A stretch of 35,843 nucleotides of DNA from Azonexus sp. (GTDB lineage: Bacteria > Pseudomonadota > Gammaproteobacteria > Burkholderiales > Rhodocyclaceae), in contig JAVBXO010000074.1 in assembly GCA_030824535.1 (NCBI GenBank), forward strand, positions 1-35,843, read 5' to 3'. The notes beneath the pieces are model-generated. The model had not been told where the DNA came from, ran no database searches, and saw only the letters and a program-made list of their open reading frames with translations. The first letter of the stretch is position 1. The number at the start of each line of letters is the position of its first letter. Of this stretch, positions 17,701 to 25,070 are shown one piece after another. The translations under genes were made by a program, and so were the position numbers.

Positions 17701-19393
17701 CCTGGCGATTTACTGCCACCTCTTCTGCAACTTCAACAGGTGTCAGCGACTCATTGTCAATCTGGAGCTTATCGAGGTTCATCCGAGCCCAATTGGAGAT
17801 TTCCTTGTCTGCCTTGGAAATTCGACCGTGCAACGAGTCTATTTGACCATCGATTTGCTCGATTTCTCGACGATAGGCCGCACGGTCAATCCGTGTAACC
17901 TCGGCGGCAATCTTGTTGATGGCGAACTCGAATTGTTTCATTCCCTCTGCTTCACTGGTCAGCAGACTAATGGCCAAGGGTCGAATCGACTCGGGTAGCT
18001 TTTCCTGCAGAACAGAGAGTGCTGGGTCCTTCATCGAAGTAACGAGAACCCGCTTGCCCAGCGCAAGGTAATGGCAGATTACGTTGGCAATAGTGTGTGT
18101 TTTACCTGTACCAGGGGGCCCCTGGACAACCACGCCATCATGAGCCTCAAGCATCTGAACAATCTGGACTTGCTCATCGTTGTAAGCCTTGGGGAAGTAG
18201 AGCTCGGAAACCTTGCCTGAGCCATTCCCGCTACCACTGACAACAGATAGCCCTCGGAATGGCGGTAGAGAAACCTCCTCATTGGCTGAAGATGGCTCGG
18301 TAACCAACGCCATAACAGCCTCAGGCAGTGCACCTAACCCATCCCCTGCACGCAGAGTCGCCTCGAAGCGCTCCAAGTCTTGAACGAGCAAGTTGCTGGT
18401 ACGTGGACGAGCTAACAGCACCCATGTGTCAGTCATGATCAGGTTCTCGCTAGCCTTAGGTAGGCCGCGGTCATCTGCCGTTGTCTGTGTCGGCCAGTAG
18501 GTGCCGGAAGCATCCAGGAATGTTGCTGCCGACCTTAGTAGCGGCTCGAAAGTGCTGGGCTCGAACGGATTCAGGACCCCACCAGTCGACTCAAAGAACT
18601 TCTTGCTAGTATCAACAAGTTTGGCCACGCCCGGATTGTCCATGGAGGCGTAGATGTCGACCTCTAAACGAGGCTCAGATGAACGCGGCCGAATCTCGAG
18701 CGCCATCGTTTTCTCGTTGAGAGAAATTTCGACGAGCTGAGTCAGCAGAGGATATGTCAGGGTGCCATTTGGTAGCCCCCAAATAGCAATACCTACGCCC
18801 CACACAAACTCAAGCTGGGAGTCTACTAGGTTGCCCTGCATTTTCTGGGAGAGCATGAACAGTTCTGAGTACAAGGCGATACTCTTGCGAACCTCTTTTT
18901 CACGCTCAGCCCAAGGACGCCAAACGACCTCAAGGTAAGACTTGAGTTGGGCCTTGAGAATTTCTTGGTCTGGAAATTCATCCAGTGCAATAACAATGGG
19001 CTCAACCTTCTCTTTGCCCCTCTCTGTCTCGGCCCCGTGCTCGGCATGAGCCTCAACCGTGAGTGCACCAACTTCAATCAGTGCTTGGCGAACGACATGA
19101 GTCTTGAGAGTGGGCTCCTTGGTAGGCGCCTGCGGCAAGTCAATCCACAGCGCTAAGAGCTTGCTTTCAGGGGCTGGCGGGCGGCTTTCGTGAAGGCGCT
19201 CAAGGTGAAGCCAGACCTCATCGAGCTCGGCCTCCTGGCCGTTGAATGTAATTCCTGGCAGGCCTTTGATTCTCTCTTCAATGCGCGTGAAGTCTTTGTG
19301 CTGGGAGAGATTCTGCAAAGGCGTCTTCTTTAGCAGGGCCGTTTGTTTTGCAAACTCAATAAGAGCTACAAGCCGTTCGTTTTGGAGGTTCAT
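14753..19393 (-). CDS. SF1 UPF1-like helicase fused to a Vsr-like PD-(D/E)XK nuclease; candidate defence protein
   Basis: A 1546-residue protein. The N-terminal 400 residues are not recognised. The helicase core has Walker A GPPGTGKT (425-432, Lys431), Walker B VIIDEASQSD (Asp1112/Glu1113), motif III VVGDDKQVSP, motif IV-like LREHFRC, motif V DARTFQGKERD and motif VI QRFNVAASRARD, typical of COG1112/UPF1-type SF1 enzymes. About 650 residues with coiled-coil character separate Walker A and B. The C-terminus (about 1395-1500) is a restriction-endonuclease-like fold: Glu1401/Glu1403 in SPFERE, Asp1427 in RLDMVV and Glu1441-Cys-Asp1443 in IECDGDRYHG, followed by RRQRILERAGWRFWR, resembling the REase_MTES_1575/Vsr group. 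Combined helicase-nuclease proteins of this kind are frequent in defence islands; function here is inferred. An in-frame TAA lies 15 bases upstream, fixing the ATG; the Shine-Dalgarno is weak. Confidence 0.85.
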   Translation of the reverse strand: MNLQNERLVALIEFAKQTALLKKTPLQNLSQHKDFTRIEERIKGLPGITFNGQEAELDEVWLHLERLHESRPPAPESKLLALWIDLPQAPTKEPTLKTHVVRQALIEVGALTVEAHAEHGAETERGKEKVEPIVIALDEFPDQEILKAQLKSYLEVVWRPWAEREKEVRKSIALYSELFMLSQKMQGNLVDSQLEFVWGVGIAIWGLPNGTLTYPLLTQLVEISLNEKTMALEIRPRSSEPRLEVDIYASMDNPGVAKLVDTSKKFFESTGGVLNPFEPSTFEPLLRSAATFLDASGTYWPTQTTADDRGLPKASENLIMTDTWVLLARPRTSNLLVQDLERFEATLRAGDGLGALPEAVMALVTEPSSANEEVSLPPFRGLSVVSGSGNGSGKVSELYFPKAYNDEQVQIVQMLEAHDGVVVQGPPGTGKTHTIANVICHYLALGKRVLVTSMKDPALSVLQEKLPESIRPLAISLLTSEAEGMKQFEFAINKIAAEVTRIDRAAYRREIEQIDGQIDSLHGRISKADKEISNWARMNLDKLQIDNESLTPVEVAEEVAVNRQEVAWFPDTLTIDKQHRPQFGNKEISALRDVRLTLGADLAYLGKRIPQIADFPETGRLLQVHLDLSRLSELKTQESDGVVPRLVSTTQETVKAAMTAASKISNLRLLLQEIDNVQQAWTNGLQQYLRRSSKNEILDLFLTLKDEVLAALDARKQFLAKPVALSEGFESNLELVEAVSNLAQGKKPFGLAGMFGKAEQKRILDSVVVVSAKPASVADWEHVLHFLKFQQQCKALLVRWNTLADEISLPRFEPKPDRLVAAGMTIDLYSKVALSITDEAEVACAVQLLLPSWQKAGQTPYSKELLWEAETILQHHLTRHRLAETWVVKESFLKALFGCEGDITEQLREFLNRRLGNPDASEIDIQTAWSKLVEELRRIQGLAGSLKTVAEVTQQIEASGAKQWAMKLRKEAHPGAHDALLPDNWREVWRLCRLVNFVDKIDGRHELKRLSKLRMDLESDLSKLYQEAVNKRTWLKLAENATPDVRAALEAYRSAIKKIGKGTGIRAGRYRQDARFAAERANGAIPCWIMPHYRICESLPASFGCFDLVIIDEASQSDLTALPAILRAKKILVVGDDKQVSPEGVGLEEEKIRNLMARFLANQVDIYRSQMTPERSIYDLFKVVFAKSAVMLREHFRCVAPIIEYSKREFYNHELKPLRMPKASERLDPPLVDVYVIDGYRNKDINLPEARFIVDEIRAIVENRIFDGRTIGVVSLLGNEQALKIMQMLNEELGEQVVTQYKITCGDARTFQGKERDIMFLSMVASPGHAHAQTQEMVAQRFNVAASRARDRMYLVRSLQTEELSQADQLRSKLIQHFQAPFFQGEEELDNLRERCESPFEREVFDLLVERGYRVIPQVPVGSYRLDMVVEGDADSRLAIECDGDRYHGPDQWDSDMRRQRILERAGWRFWRCFASTFVLHKEDVVRDLIETLEVHGIHPSCVEAPVTSIHVESRQVVAFPPDEAKDEGGESALTGNEGTLESMSA

Positions 19394-19394
19394 C

Positions 19395-19406
19395 AGAAAG
19401 CTTTCT
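19395..19406. promoter_or_regulatory. Palindrome directly before the helicase-nuclease start codon
   Basis: AGAAAGCTTTCT is a perfect 12-base palindrome one base upstream of the ATG, overlapping where the ribosome binding site must lie. It could be an operator or an RNA hairpin limiting translation. Confidence 0.35.
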
Positions 19407-19551
19407 TATGTGCCATGAGCGACAACGCAAGCATGACGGCCAAGGCCAGGAGCACCCACTCAAGTGACCGAACTATCTATCAAGAACTGTGGAAAAGTAT
19501 CAAACAGAGGCTGAAGAATGGACAAACATTCCGCAGGCTAACTGACGCGCT
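19407..19551. other. Non-coding junction segment of the island
   Basis: These 145 bases separate the helicase-nuclease gene from the native dut stump. They should contain the promoter of the helicase gene, but no convincing -35/-10 pair was found on the minus strand. A plus-strand frame, ATG 19415 to a stop at 19603 (62 residues, SDRTIYQELWKSIKQRLKNG within it), runs through the junction into coaBC; it has no ribosome binding site and is not recognised. It may be a decayed gene fragment carried by the island or chance. Confidence 0.4.
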
Positions 19552-19587
19552 TCACTTACCGAGAATCTTGATATCAATGCGCTGCAT
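19552..19587 (-). pseudogene. dut: 5-prime stump of the native dut gene
   Basis: Immediately after coaBC, the stop and a new start overlap as TGATG (the shared base is 19587). The frame reads [11 protein letters not shown] and then TGA. The first nine residues match the way betaproteobacterial dUTPases begin (M-x-x-I/V-D-I/V-K-I-L, usually continuing D-x-R). The coaBC-dut order with start/stop overlap is a common arrangement in these bacteria. The frame departs from dut after Leu9, at about 19558-19561, which therefore marks the right junction of the inserted DNA. The match is short, but position, overlap and sequence all agree. Confidence 0.75.
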
Positions 19588-20780
19588 CAGTCTTTTCCTT
19601 TGAGCATTTGGGCGATGTGTTCAATCAGTTGGCGTGCCAGCACCGATTTGGACGCCAGCGTCAGCGGGTGGGAACCGGCTTCGTCGAACAGCACGATACG
19701 GTTGTCGTCACCCCCGAAGCCGTCCTGGATCAGGTTGCCGGCGATCAGCGGGATATTCTTCTTGCGCCGCTTGGTCTGCGCATATTCTTCAAGATTGCGG
19801 CTCTCGGCAGCAAAGCCGACGCAGAACGGGCCATTTTTCAAGGCTGCAACTTCCGCCAGGATGTCCGGGTTTTCGACCAGCTCAATCGGCGGAATCCCGC
19901 CCGTATCCTTTTTCAGCTTGTGTTCGGCAGCATTGGCCACGCGATAGTCAGCCACTGCCGCAACGCCAATGAAAATATCAGCCGTCGCCGCCTGCCCCAT
20001 CACTGCCGCATGCATTTCCAGCGCACTGCGCACATTAATGCGGTCAACCCCCTGCGGCGAGGCAAAACCAACCGGCCCGGAAACCAGCGTGACCCCGGCC
20101 CCGGCATGCCGCGCCGCGCGGGCAATGGCGTAGCCCATGCGCCCGGAAGAAAGATTGGTGATGCCGCGTACTGGATCGATGGCTTCAAAGGTCGGGCCGG
20201 CGGTCAGCAGCAACTTGCGCCCGGCCAGCACCTTGGGTGCGCAAAAGGCGATGACTTCCTCGGCGATCTGCTCAGGCTCGAGCATGCGCCCGGCGCCCAC
20301 TTCGCCACAGGCCTGTTCGCCGCTGGCCGGGCCGAGCACGATGACGCCATCGGCACGCAATTGCGCAACATTGCGCTGTGTCGCCGGGTTTTCCCACATC
20401 TGGCGATTCATTGCCGGCGCCACCAATAAAGGACAGTTGCGCGCCAGCACCATGGTCGCCAGCAAATCGTCGGCCATGCCGTTGGCGATGCGCGCCAGGA
20501 AATCGGCCGAGGCCGGCGCAATAACGATCAGGTCGGCCTGGCGCGACAGATCGATGTGGGCCATGGCATTGGGCATGCGCGCATCCCACTGATCCAGGTA
20601 AACCGGCTTGCCGGACAGCGCCTGAAAAGTCGTCGCGGTCACGAAATGCGTCGCTCCCTCGGTCATCGCCACCTGCACATCCGCCCCCTGCTTGCCCAGC
20701 AGGCGCACCAGCTCGGCGGCCTTGTAGGCGGCAATGCCGCCCGTCACCCCGAGCACGACGCGTTTGTCATTTAATTCCAT
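19587..20780 (-). CDS. coaBC: Bifunctional phosphopantothenoylcysteine decarboxylase/synthetase
   Basis: A 397-residue cytoplasmic enzyme for two steps of coenzyme A synthesis: CTP-dependent coupling of 4-phosphopantothenate to cysteine and FMN-dependent decarboxylation to 4-phosphopantetheine. The N-terminal CoaC part shows [11 protein letters not shown], His75, PAMNRQMW with Asn125, and [13 protein letters not shown] with Cys158. The C-terminal CoaB part starts near residue 187 with [24 protein letters not shown] and includes AAVADYR and the KLKK segment. Its length is normal and the gene is intact. It is divergent from radC, and its stop codon overlaps the ATG of the native dut stump, which shows the ancestral coaBC-dut coupling. 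Confidence 0.97.
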   Translation of the reverse strand: MELNDKRVVLGVTGGIAAYKAAELVRLLGKQGADVQVAMTEGATHFVTATTFQALSGKPVYLDQWDARMPNAMAHIDLSRQADLIVIAPASADFLARIANGMADDLLATMVLARNCPLLVAPAMNRQMWENPATQRNVAQLRADGVIVLGPASGEQACGEVGAGRMLEPEQIAEEVIAFCAPKVLAGRKLLLTAGPTFEAIDPVRGITNLSSGRMGYAIARAARHAGAGVTLVSGPVGFASPQGVDRINVRSALEMHAAVMGQAATADIFIGVAAVADYRVANAAEHKLKKDTGGIPPIELVENPDILAEVAALKNGPFCVGFAAESRNLEEYAQTKRRKKNIPLIAGNLIQDGFGGDDNRIVLFDEAGSHPLTLASKSVLARQLIEHIAQMLKGKD

Positions 20781-20781
20781 T

Positions 20782-20798
20782 GTCTTATTCGCTAGAAT
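20782..20798 (+). promoter_or_regulatory. Conserved promoter-like block upstream of radC
   Basis: GTCTTATTCGCTAGAAT ends in TAGAAT, a plausible -10 box 30 bases before radC. A near-identical 17-mer (one difference) occurs at 21536-21552 upstream of rpmB. No good -35 is seen for this copy. Confidence 0.4.
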
Positions 20799-20827
20799 GG
20801 GAACCTGTTCATTCTACTGGAAAGCCC

Positions 20828-21508
20828 ATGGCGATCACCGACTGGCCGGCGGGCGAACGCCCGCGTGAGCGGCTGCTGGCGCATGGCCCGGAAGCCCTGT
20901 CCGATGCCGAACTGCTGGCGATTTACCTGCGTGTTGGCGTGCGCGGCAAAAGTGCCGTCGATCTGGCCCGCGACCTGCTGATCCGCTTCGACGGCCATCT
21001 GCCGGCGCTGGTCGAAGCCTCCCTGAGCGAACTGGCTACCGTGCACGGCATCGGCACCGCCAAGGCCGCCCAGTTGAAAGCCAGCTTCGAACTGGCTCGC
21101 CGGGCGCTGAATCAGGAAATGCGCCAGCGCGACGGCCTGAATTCCCCCGGTCAGGTCCGCGACTGGCTGCGACTGACGCTTGGCGCGCGCCCCATGGAAG
21201 TGTTCATGGCGCTGTGGCTCGACGCCCAGAACCGGCTGTTGAAAGCCGAGGAATTGTTTACCGGCACCCTGACCCAGACCTCGGTTTACCCCCGCGAAGT
21301 GGTCAAATCGGCGCTGGCGCACAATGCTGCGGCAGTCATCCTGGCCCACAACCACCCATCCGGGGTGGCCGAACCCTCGAGCGCCGATGAGATGCTGACA
21401 CGCAATCTGAAAACCGCGCTGGCGCTCGTAGACGTCCGCCTGCTCGACCATTTCATCGTTGCCGGTAGTGCCCCGCCACTGTCCTTTGCCGAACGTGGTC
21501 TGCTGTGA
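20828..21508 (+). CDS. radC: RadC family JAMM/MPN-domain protein
   Basis: A 226-residue RadC protein (DUF2466). The N-terminal third contains a UPF0758-type helix-hairpin-helix region ([20 protein letters not shown]), and the C-terminal JAB/MPN domain has the metal site HNHPSG followed by the SxxD of EPSSADEM. Despite the name, a direct role in DNA repair is not established. The start at 20828 ([17 protein letters not shown]) fits the family; the longer frame from 20780 would overlap the coaBC start. The gene precedes rpmB-rpmG, a common neighbourhood in proteobacteria. Confidence 0.93.
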   Translation: MAITDWPAGERPRERLLAHGPEALSDAELLAIYLRVGVRGKSAVDLARDLLIRFDGHLPALVEASLSELATVHGIGTAKAAQLKASFELARRALNQEMRQRDGLNSPGQVRDWLRLTLGARPMEVFMALWLDAQNRLLKAEELFTGTLTQTSVYPREVVKSALAHNAAAVILAHNHPSGVAEPSSADEMLTRNLKTALALVDVRLLDHFIVAGSAPPLSFAERGLL

Positions 21509-21522
21509 TTCCAAAAAAACAC

Positions 21523-21552
21523 TTGATATTTAGTGGTCTTATTCGCTAAAAT
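21523..21552 (+). promoter_or_regulatory. Sigma-70 promoter of rpmB-rpmG
   Basis: TTGATA (21523-21528) and TAAAAT (21547-21552) are 18 bases apart, directly after radC and 36 bases before rpmB. The -10 region is within the 17-mer shared with the radC upstream region. Confidence 0.75.
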
Positions 21553-21588
21553 CGCGGGCTTTCTTCTAGCGAATTCTGGAGCACCATC

Positions 21589-21822
21589 ATGGCGCGAGTC
21601 TGCCAAGTCACGGGTAAAGGCCCGATGGTTGGGAACAACGTTTCCCACGCCAATAACAAAACGAAGCGCCGCTTCCTGCCGAACCTGCAGTATCGTCGCA
21701 TCTGGGTCGAAAGCGAAAACCGCTTCGTGCGTCTGCGCGTATCTAACGCCGGCCTGCGTCTGATCGACAAGAACGGTATCGATTCCGTTCTGGCCGACCT
21801 GCGCGCCCGCGGCGAAGTCTGA
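21589..21822 (+). CDS. rpmB: Large-subunit ribosomal protein bL28
   Basis: A 77-residue basic protein with the bL28 start [21 protein letters not shown] and the motifs [12 protein letters not shown] and [15 protein letters not shown]. The size equals that of proteobacterial L28. TGGAGC lies upstream of the ATG. The rpmG gene follows after 19 bases, giving the usual rpmB-rpmG operon, which ends at a clear terminator. Codon choice is GC-rich and typical of a highly expressed native gene, in contrast with the island to the left. Confidence 0.98.
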   Translation: MARVCQVTGKGPMVGNNVSHANNKTKRRFLPNLQYRRIWVESENRFVRLRVSNAGLRLIDKNGIDSVLADLRARGEV

Positions 21823-21841
21823 TTAAGTAAGGATATATAAA

Positions 21842-22009
21842 ATGGCTAAAGGCGGTCGCGAAAAAATCAAGCTGGAATCCACTGCGGGTACCGGTCACTT
21901 CTATACCACCTCCAAGAACAAGCGCACGACGCCTGGCAAACTGGAGTTCATGAAGTACGACCCGAAGGCACGCAAGCACGTTGCCTACAAGGAAGTGAAG
22001 CTGAAGTAA
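21842..22009 (+). CDS. rpmG: Large-subunit ribosomal protein bL33
   Basis: A 55-residue protein beginning [13 protein letters not shown] and ending in VAYKEVKLK, with the bL33 core [20 protein letters not shown]. It lacks the CxxC zinc ligands, so it is the zinc-independent (C-minus) form found in most proteobacteria. AAGGA is upstream of the ATG. It is second in the rpmB-rpmG operon. Confidence 0.98.
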   Translation: MAKGGREKIKLESTAGTGHFYTTSKNKRTTPGKLEFMKYDPKARKHVAYKEVKLK

Positions 22010-22032
22010 TTCAGTCTTCTCCAGCTTTCGAC

Positions 22033-22061
22033 AAACCCGCCTTTCGGCGGGTTTTGTTTTT
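22033..22061 (+). terminator. Rho-independent terminator after rpmG
   Basis: AAACCCGCC and GGCGGGTTT pair around TTTC, followed by TGTTTTTT. It ends the ribosomal protein operon and stands before the convergent dsbB gene. Confidence 0.92.
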
Positions 22062-22074
22062 TCAGCGGCTTTTT

Positions 22075-22566
22075 TCAGGCGTGGCGTTTTGCCAGCAAGC
22101 CCACGTAAGCGATGATCCCGGCAAAAACCAGCGCCGACCAGTTGGCCATCGACAAATCAAACATCTCCCACTCCCGACTGGTACAAAAACCGGTCGCCAG
22201 GAACCAGGACGGCGCCTGCATGCCGAGCCAATCCACCAACTGCTCGATCAGGTTCGGATCGCTATAGCTGCACTCTGTCGCCAAGGCCGGAAAAGCCTGC
22301 ATCCAGGATTGATAGGCCGCAACGCCAAAACCCAGCCCGGCCAGACCACCGATCAGTGCCAGCCATAACAGGCGCACACAGGGCCAGACAAAGCCCAGCG
22401 CGCCCAAAGCACCAATCGACAAATACAGAACCCGCTGAAAGATGCATAAGGGACAGGGCGCCAGACGATACATTGCCTGCAAATCCATGCCCAGCAGCAC
22501 CAGCCCAAAACAACCGACAGCCAGCGTGGCAAACCAGGCCCGGTCAGGTACATTCGACCAATTCAT
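22075..22566 (-). CDS. dsbB: Disulfide bond formation protein B
   Basis: Inner-membrane protein of 163 residues with four hydrophobic segments that reoxidises periplasmic DsbA and hands electrons to quinone. Both redox pairs are present: Cys38/Cys41 in APCPLCIFQR in the first periplasmic loop and Cys99/Cys128 in the second (ATECSYSD; TGFCTSREW). AGGAA lies before the ATG. It diverges from the two-component operon. No dsbA is adjacent. Periplasmic disulfides are relevant to the many cytochromes here, but no direct link is shown. Confidence 0.94.
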   Translation of the reverse strand: MNWSNVPDRAWFATLAVGCFGLVLLGMDLQAMYRLAPCPLCIFQRVLYLSIGALGALGFVWPCVRLLWLALIGGLAGLGFGVAAYQSWMQAFPALATECSYSDPNLIEQLVDWLGMQAPSWFLATGFCTSREWEMFDLSMANWSALVFAGIIAYVGLLAKRHA

Positions 22567-22684
22567 GTTTTATTCCTGCGATCAAGACAAGTGGGAATTC
22601 TAACCGCCATTTGAAAAAGCCCCCAAAATCGCCGTTCACCGCAACAAGGTAGACCCGCGCTGACAGGGCCGTTAAGATTGCCGG

Positions 22685-23389
22685 ATGAGCACACGCATCC
22701 TTCTTGTCGAAGACGACCAACGCCTGGCCGAACTGACGGCCGAATATCTCTCCAAAAACGACTTCCAGGTCAGTATCGAGCCGCGCGGCGACACTGCCGA
22801 AGCGCGCATCCTGAGCGAAAAGCCGGATCTGGTGATCCTTGACGTGATGCTGCCCGGCAAGGATGGCTTCGAAGTTTGTCGCGCCATCCGCCAGCAATAT
22901 CGCGGGGTTATCCTGATGCTGACCGCCCGCGACGAGGACTTTGACCAGATTCTCGGTCTGGAGATGGGTGCCGACGACTACATCGCCAAACCGGTCCAGC
23001 CGCGCGTGCTGCTCGCGCGGATCAAGGCCCTGCTGCGCCGCCTGCCCACCAGCACTGAAAGCAGCAGCAACGATACGGAAACGATGACTTTCGGCCAGTT
23101 CCGCATCAGCCAGGCCACGCGCACGGCCTCACTGGCCGGCCAGAGCATCGACCTGACCACTGCCGAATTTGACTTGCTGTGGTTACTGGCTTCACACGCT
23201 GGCAACGTCCTGTCGCGTGATGACCTGCTGCAGGAATTGCGCGGCATCGGTTTTGATGGCCTCGACCGCTCGATTGATGCCCGCATCTCCCGCCTGCGCA
23301 AGAAGCTCAACGACGACCCGGAAAACCCGACGCGCATCAAGACCGTGCGCGGCAAGGGTTACCTGTTCAGCAAGCATGACTGGAACTGA
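22685..23389 (+). CDS. OmpR/RstA-type response regulator
   Basis: A 234-residue regulator. The receiver domain shows the acidic pair Asp10/Asp11 (VEDDQ), phospho-acceptor Asp53 (LVILDVMLPG), a conserved Thr in MLTARD and the switch Lys in YIAKPVQP. The C-terminal winged helix (about 130-232) contains LTTAEFDLLWLLASH and SIDARISRLRKKL, closest in style to RstA. The kinase gene starts 14 bases before this gene ends, so the two are translationally coupled. The Shine-Dalgarno sequence is weak. Signal and targets are unknown. Confidence 0.93.
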   Translation: MSTRILLVEDDQRLAELTAEYLSKNDFQVSIEPRGDTAEARILSEKPDLVILDVMLPGKDGFEVCRAIRQQYRGVILMLTARDEDFDQILGLEMGADDYIAKPVQPRVLLARIKALLRRLPTSTESSSNDTETMTFGQFRISQATRTASLAGQSIDLTTAEFDLLWLLASHAGNVLSRDDLLQELRGIGFDGLDRSIDARISRLRKKLNDDPENPTRIKTVRGKGYLFSKHDWN

Positions 23390-24812
23390 ACCGGACAAGA
23401 ACAGCGCCGCCCATCCGGAGGCTAACCAGGGCCTGGCCCGCTCGCTGTTCCGGGCCTCGCTGCCACGCTGGGGCGGCGGGCGCTACAGTCTCTCCAAGCT
23501 GTTCTTCAATTTCTACCTGCTGGCCATGGGCTCCTTCGTTGCCATCGCCTTCACCGCCGACTTCGTCATCTCGACCGCCCAGCGCGGCATTACCGACGAT
23601 TACGCCCGCCGCTTCATGCGCGGCACGATCACGCTGATCGAGGACGAGCTATTTCGTCACCCGCGCAACAGCTGGCAAAAGCAGATCGAGCAAATCGACG
23701 ACAAGTTCTCCTATCACCTCGACATCGTCGAGCGCATGACCCTGGACAAGGTGCTGACCGCAGCGCAAGTCAGCAAACTCGACGCTGGTGATATCGCCAT
23801 CGACCATGATGGCGACGTGATGTATCACCGCCTCGGCACCAGCAGCAAGGTCCTCGTCGTCGGCCCCCTGGCCTCCAGCCGCAATCCGGAACTCAAGGAC
23901 CGGCTGCCACTGGAACTGCGCCTGCGCCTCTTGACCTGGAGCCTGACCGGGCTGATTTTCGCCATTGCGCTATGGTTCTGGATCCGCCCCGTCTGGCGCG
24001 ACCTCGAAACCCTGCGGCAAACCGCCCGCGACCTCGGCGATGGCCATTTCGATACCCGCTCACCCGCTGCCCGCACCCAGCTCTTCGCGCCGCTGGCCGA
24101 CACCATGAACAATATGGCTGAACGCATCCGGCAATTGCTGGCCACCCACCGCGAACTATCCTGCGGCATTTCGCATGAATTGCGCACGCCGATCGCTCGC
24201 ATGCGCTTTGCCCTCGAGATGCTCGCCGAAACCAGCGAAGCTGACGAACGCGAGCGACTCTGGGCAATGATGGAAGCCGATCTTGACGAACTCGACCAGC
24301 TCATCGACACCAGCCTGACCTACGCCCGTTTCGAGCGCGAGGCGCCGGCCGCACACTTCTCCAGCGTGCATTTTGCCGAGTGGCTGAGCGATGAAGTCGA
24401 CGCTGTTCGCCTGCTCGGACGCCAACTCGAAGTGAACGTCGACGCCACGCAGCTGCCCGAGAATCTGTACATCGATCTGGATCGCAAGGCCATGCCCTAC
24501 GCCCTGCGCAACCTGCTGCGCAATGCCTTCAAATATGCCAGCAAAAAAATCCAGGTCAGCGCCGAACTGGCTGGCGAGCAAATCCTGATCCACGTGGACG
24601 ATGACGGGATAGGCATTCCGCCGGAAGAGCGCGAACATATCTTCTCGGCCTTCACCCGCCTCGACCGCTCACGAGACCGCTCCACCGGCGGTTATGGCCT
24701 CGGTTTGGCCATTGCCCGGCGAGTGCTGGAACTGCACGGCGGCAATGCCACAGCCGATGCTGCGCCATTGGGTGGGGCGCGCTTCACGCTCTGCTGGAAA
24801 GCCCACCAGTAG
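23376..24812 (+). CDS. RstB-type sensor histidine kinase
   Basis: Membrane-bound kinase of 478 residues. The first membrane segment is near residues 45-70 (LFFNFYLLAMGSFVAIAFT), a periplasmic sensor follows, the second membrane segment is near 190-210 (SLTGLIFAIALWFWIRPVW), then HAMP, HisKA with His267 in ISHELRTPIARM, and HATPase with NLLRNAFKYA, HVDDDGIGIP and GGYGLGLAIARR. The start at 23376 overlaps the regulator by 14 bases; longer in-frame starts read through the regulator and are unlikely. The pair forms a self-contained two-component system of unknown stimulus. Confidence 0.92.
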   Translation: MTGTEPDKNSAAHPEANQGLARSLFRASLPRWGGGRYSLSKLFFNFYLLAMGSFVAIAFTADFVISTAQRGITDDYARRFMRGTITLIEDELFRHPRNSWQKQIEQIDDKFSYHLDIVERMTLDKVLTAAQVSKLDAGDIAIDHDGDVMYHRLGTSSKVLVVGPLASSRNPELKDRLPLELRLRLLTWSLTGLIFAIALWFWIRPVWRDLETLRQTARDLGDGHFDTRSPAARTQLFAPLADTMNNMAERIRQLLATHRELSCGISHELRTPIARMRFALEMLAETSEADERERLWAMMEADLDELDQLIDTSLTYARFEREAPAAHFSSVHFAEWLSDEVDAVRLLGRQLEVNVDATQLPENLYIDLDRKAMPYALRNLLRNAFKYASKKIQVSAELAGEQILIHVDDDGIGIPPEEREHIFSAFTRLDRSRDRSTGGYGLGLAIARRVLELHGGNATADAAPLGGARFTLCWKAHQ

Positions 24813-24820
24813 GCATCGGC

Positions 24821-24843
24821 GTGACGCTGTTACACAGCGTCAC
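24821..24843 (+). terminator. Hairpin after the two-component operon
   Basis: GTGACGCTG (24821-24829) and CAGCGTCAC (24835-24843) pair perfectly around TTACA, 8 bases after the kinase stop. There is no T run, so it may be a weak terminator or an RNA 3-prime stabiliser. Confidence 0.45.
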
Positions 24844-24920
24844 TCAAGATCAATTCCGGTTACCTCGTTGCCACTCAGCGAGCACAGACGCCTTGCCGGC
24901 GCACTTGCATAATGCGAGTC

Positions 24921-25070
24921 ATGCCAGAAAACGAAGCCCATCAAGAGGACAACAAGGAAATGAAAGACATGAACATCCAGGAATTCATCGCAGCGACCCG
25001 CCAATATCTGTTTGATCAGGCCTCGGTCACCACCCAGCACGCCACTGCCAGCATTTCGCAGGGCTACTGA
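24921..25070 (+). CDS. Small hypothetical protein, first of an overlapping pair
   Basis: A 49-residue frame from ATG 24921; an in-frame ATG at 24912 would add three residues, while starts at 24960 or 24969 (33-residue MNIQEFIAATRQYLFDQ...) are better placed behind AAGAGG or AAGGAA. The product is soluble-looking, with a short acidic head and an amphipathic middle, and is not recognised. The main support is that its stop overlaps the start of the next tiny ORF as TGATG, and that a strong terminator follows the pair. It lies between the RstB-type gene and a convergent TonB-dependent receptor. Confidence 0.45.
   Translation: MPENEAHQEDNKEMKDMNIQEFIAATRQYLFDQASVTTQHATASISQGY

Larger units (their letters stand above)
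14225..19558. mobile_element. Putative acquired island inserted into the native dut gene
   Basis: This 5.3-kb segment carries a helicase-nuclease gene and a divergent dut between the coaBC end and the cytochrome c4 gene. Several counted 60-base lines within it are near 45-60 percent G+C, while flanking genes are near 60-65 percent. Its right edge falls in what looks like codon 9-10 of a native dut. The left edge is not sharply visible and could be inside the 3-prime part of dut or in 14162-14225. No integrase, transposase, att site or target duplication is seen, so it may have arrived by homologous exchange. Confidence 0.55.

Noticed and set aside
14162-19587. Target-site duplication or att repeats flanking the island
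   Set aside because: Comparing both edges by eye gave only short matches such as CTTAC, which are not beyond chance.
19415-19603. Plus-strand 62-residue frame crossing the island junction
   Set aside because: There is no ribosome site or recognised similarity, and it reads antisense into the dut stump and coaBC end; kept only as a possible decayed fragment.
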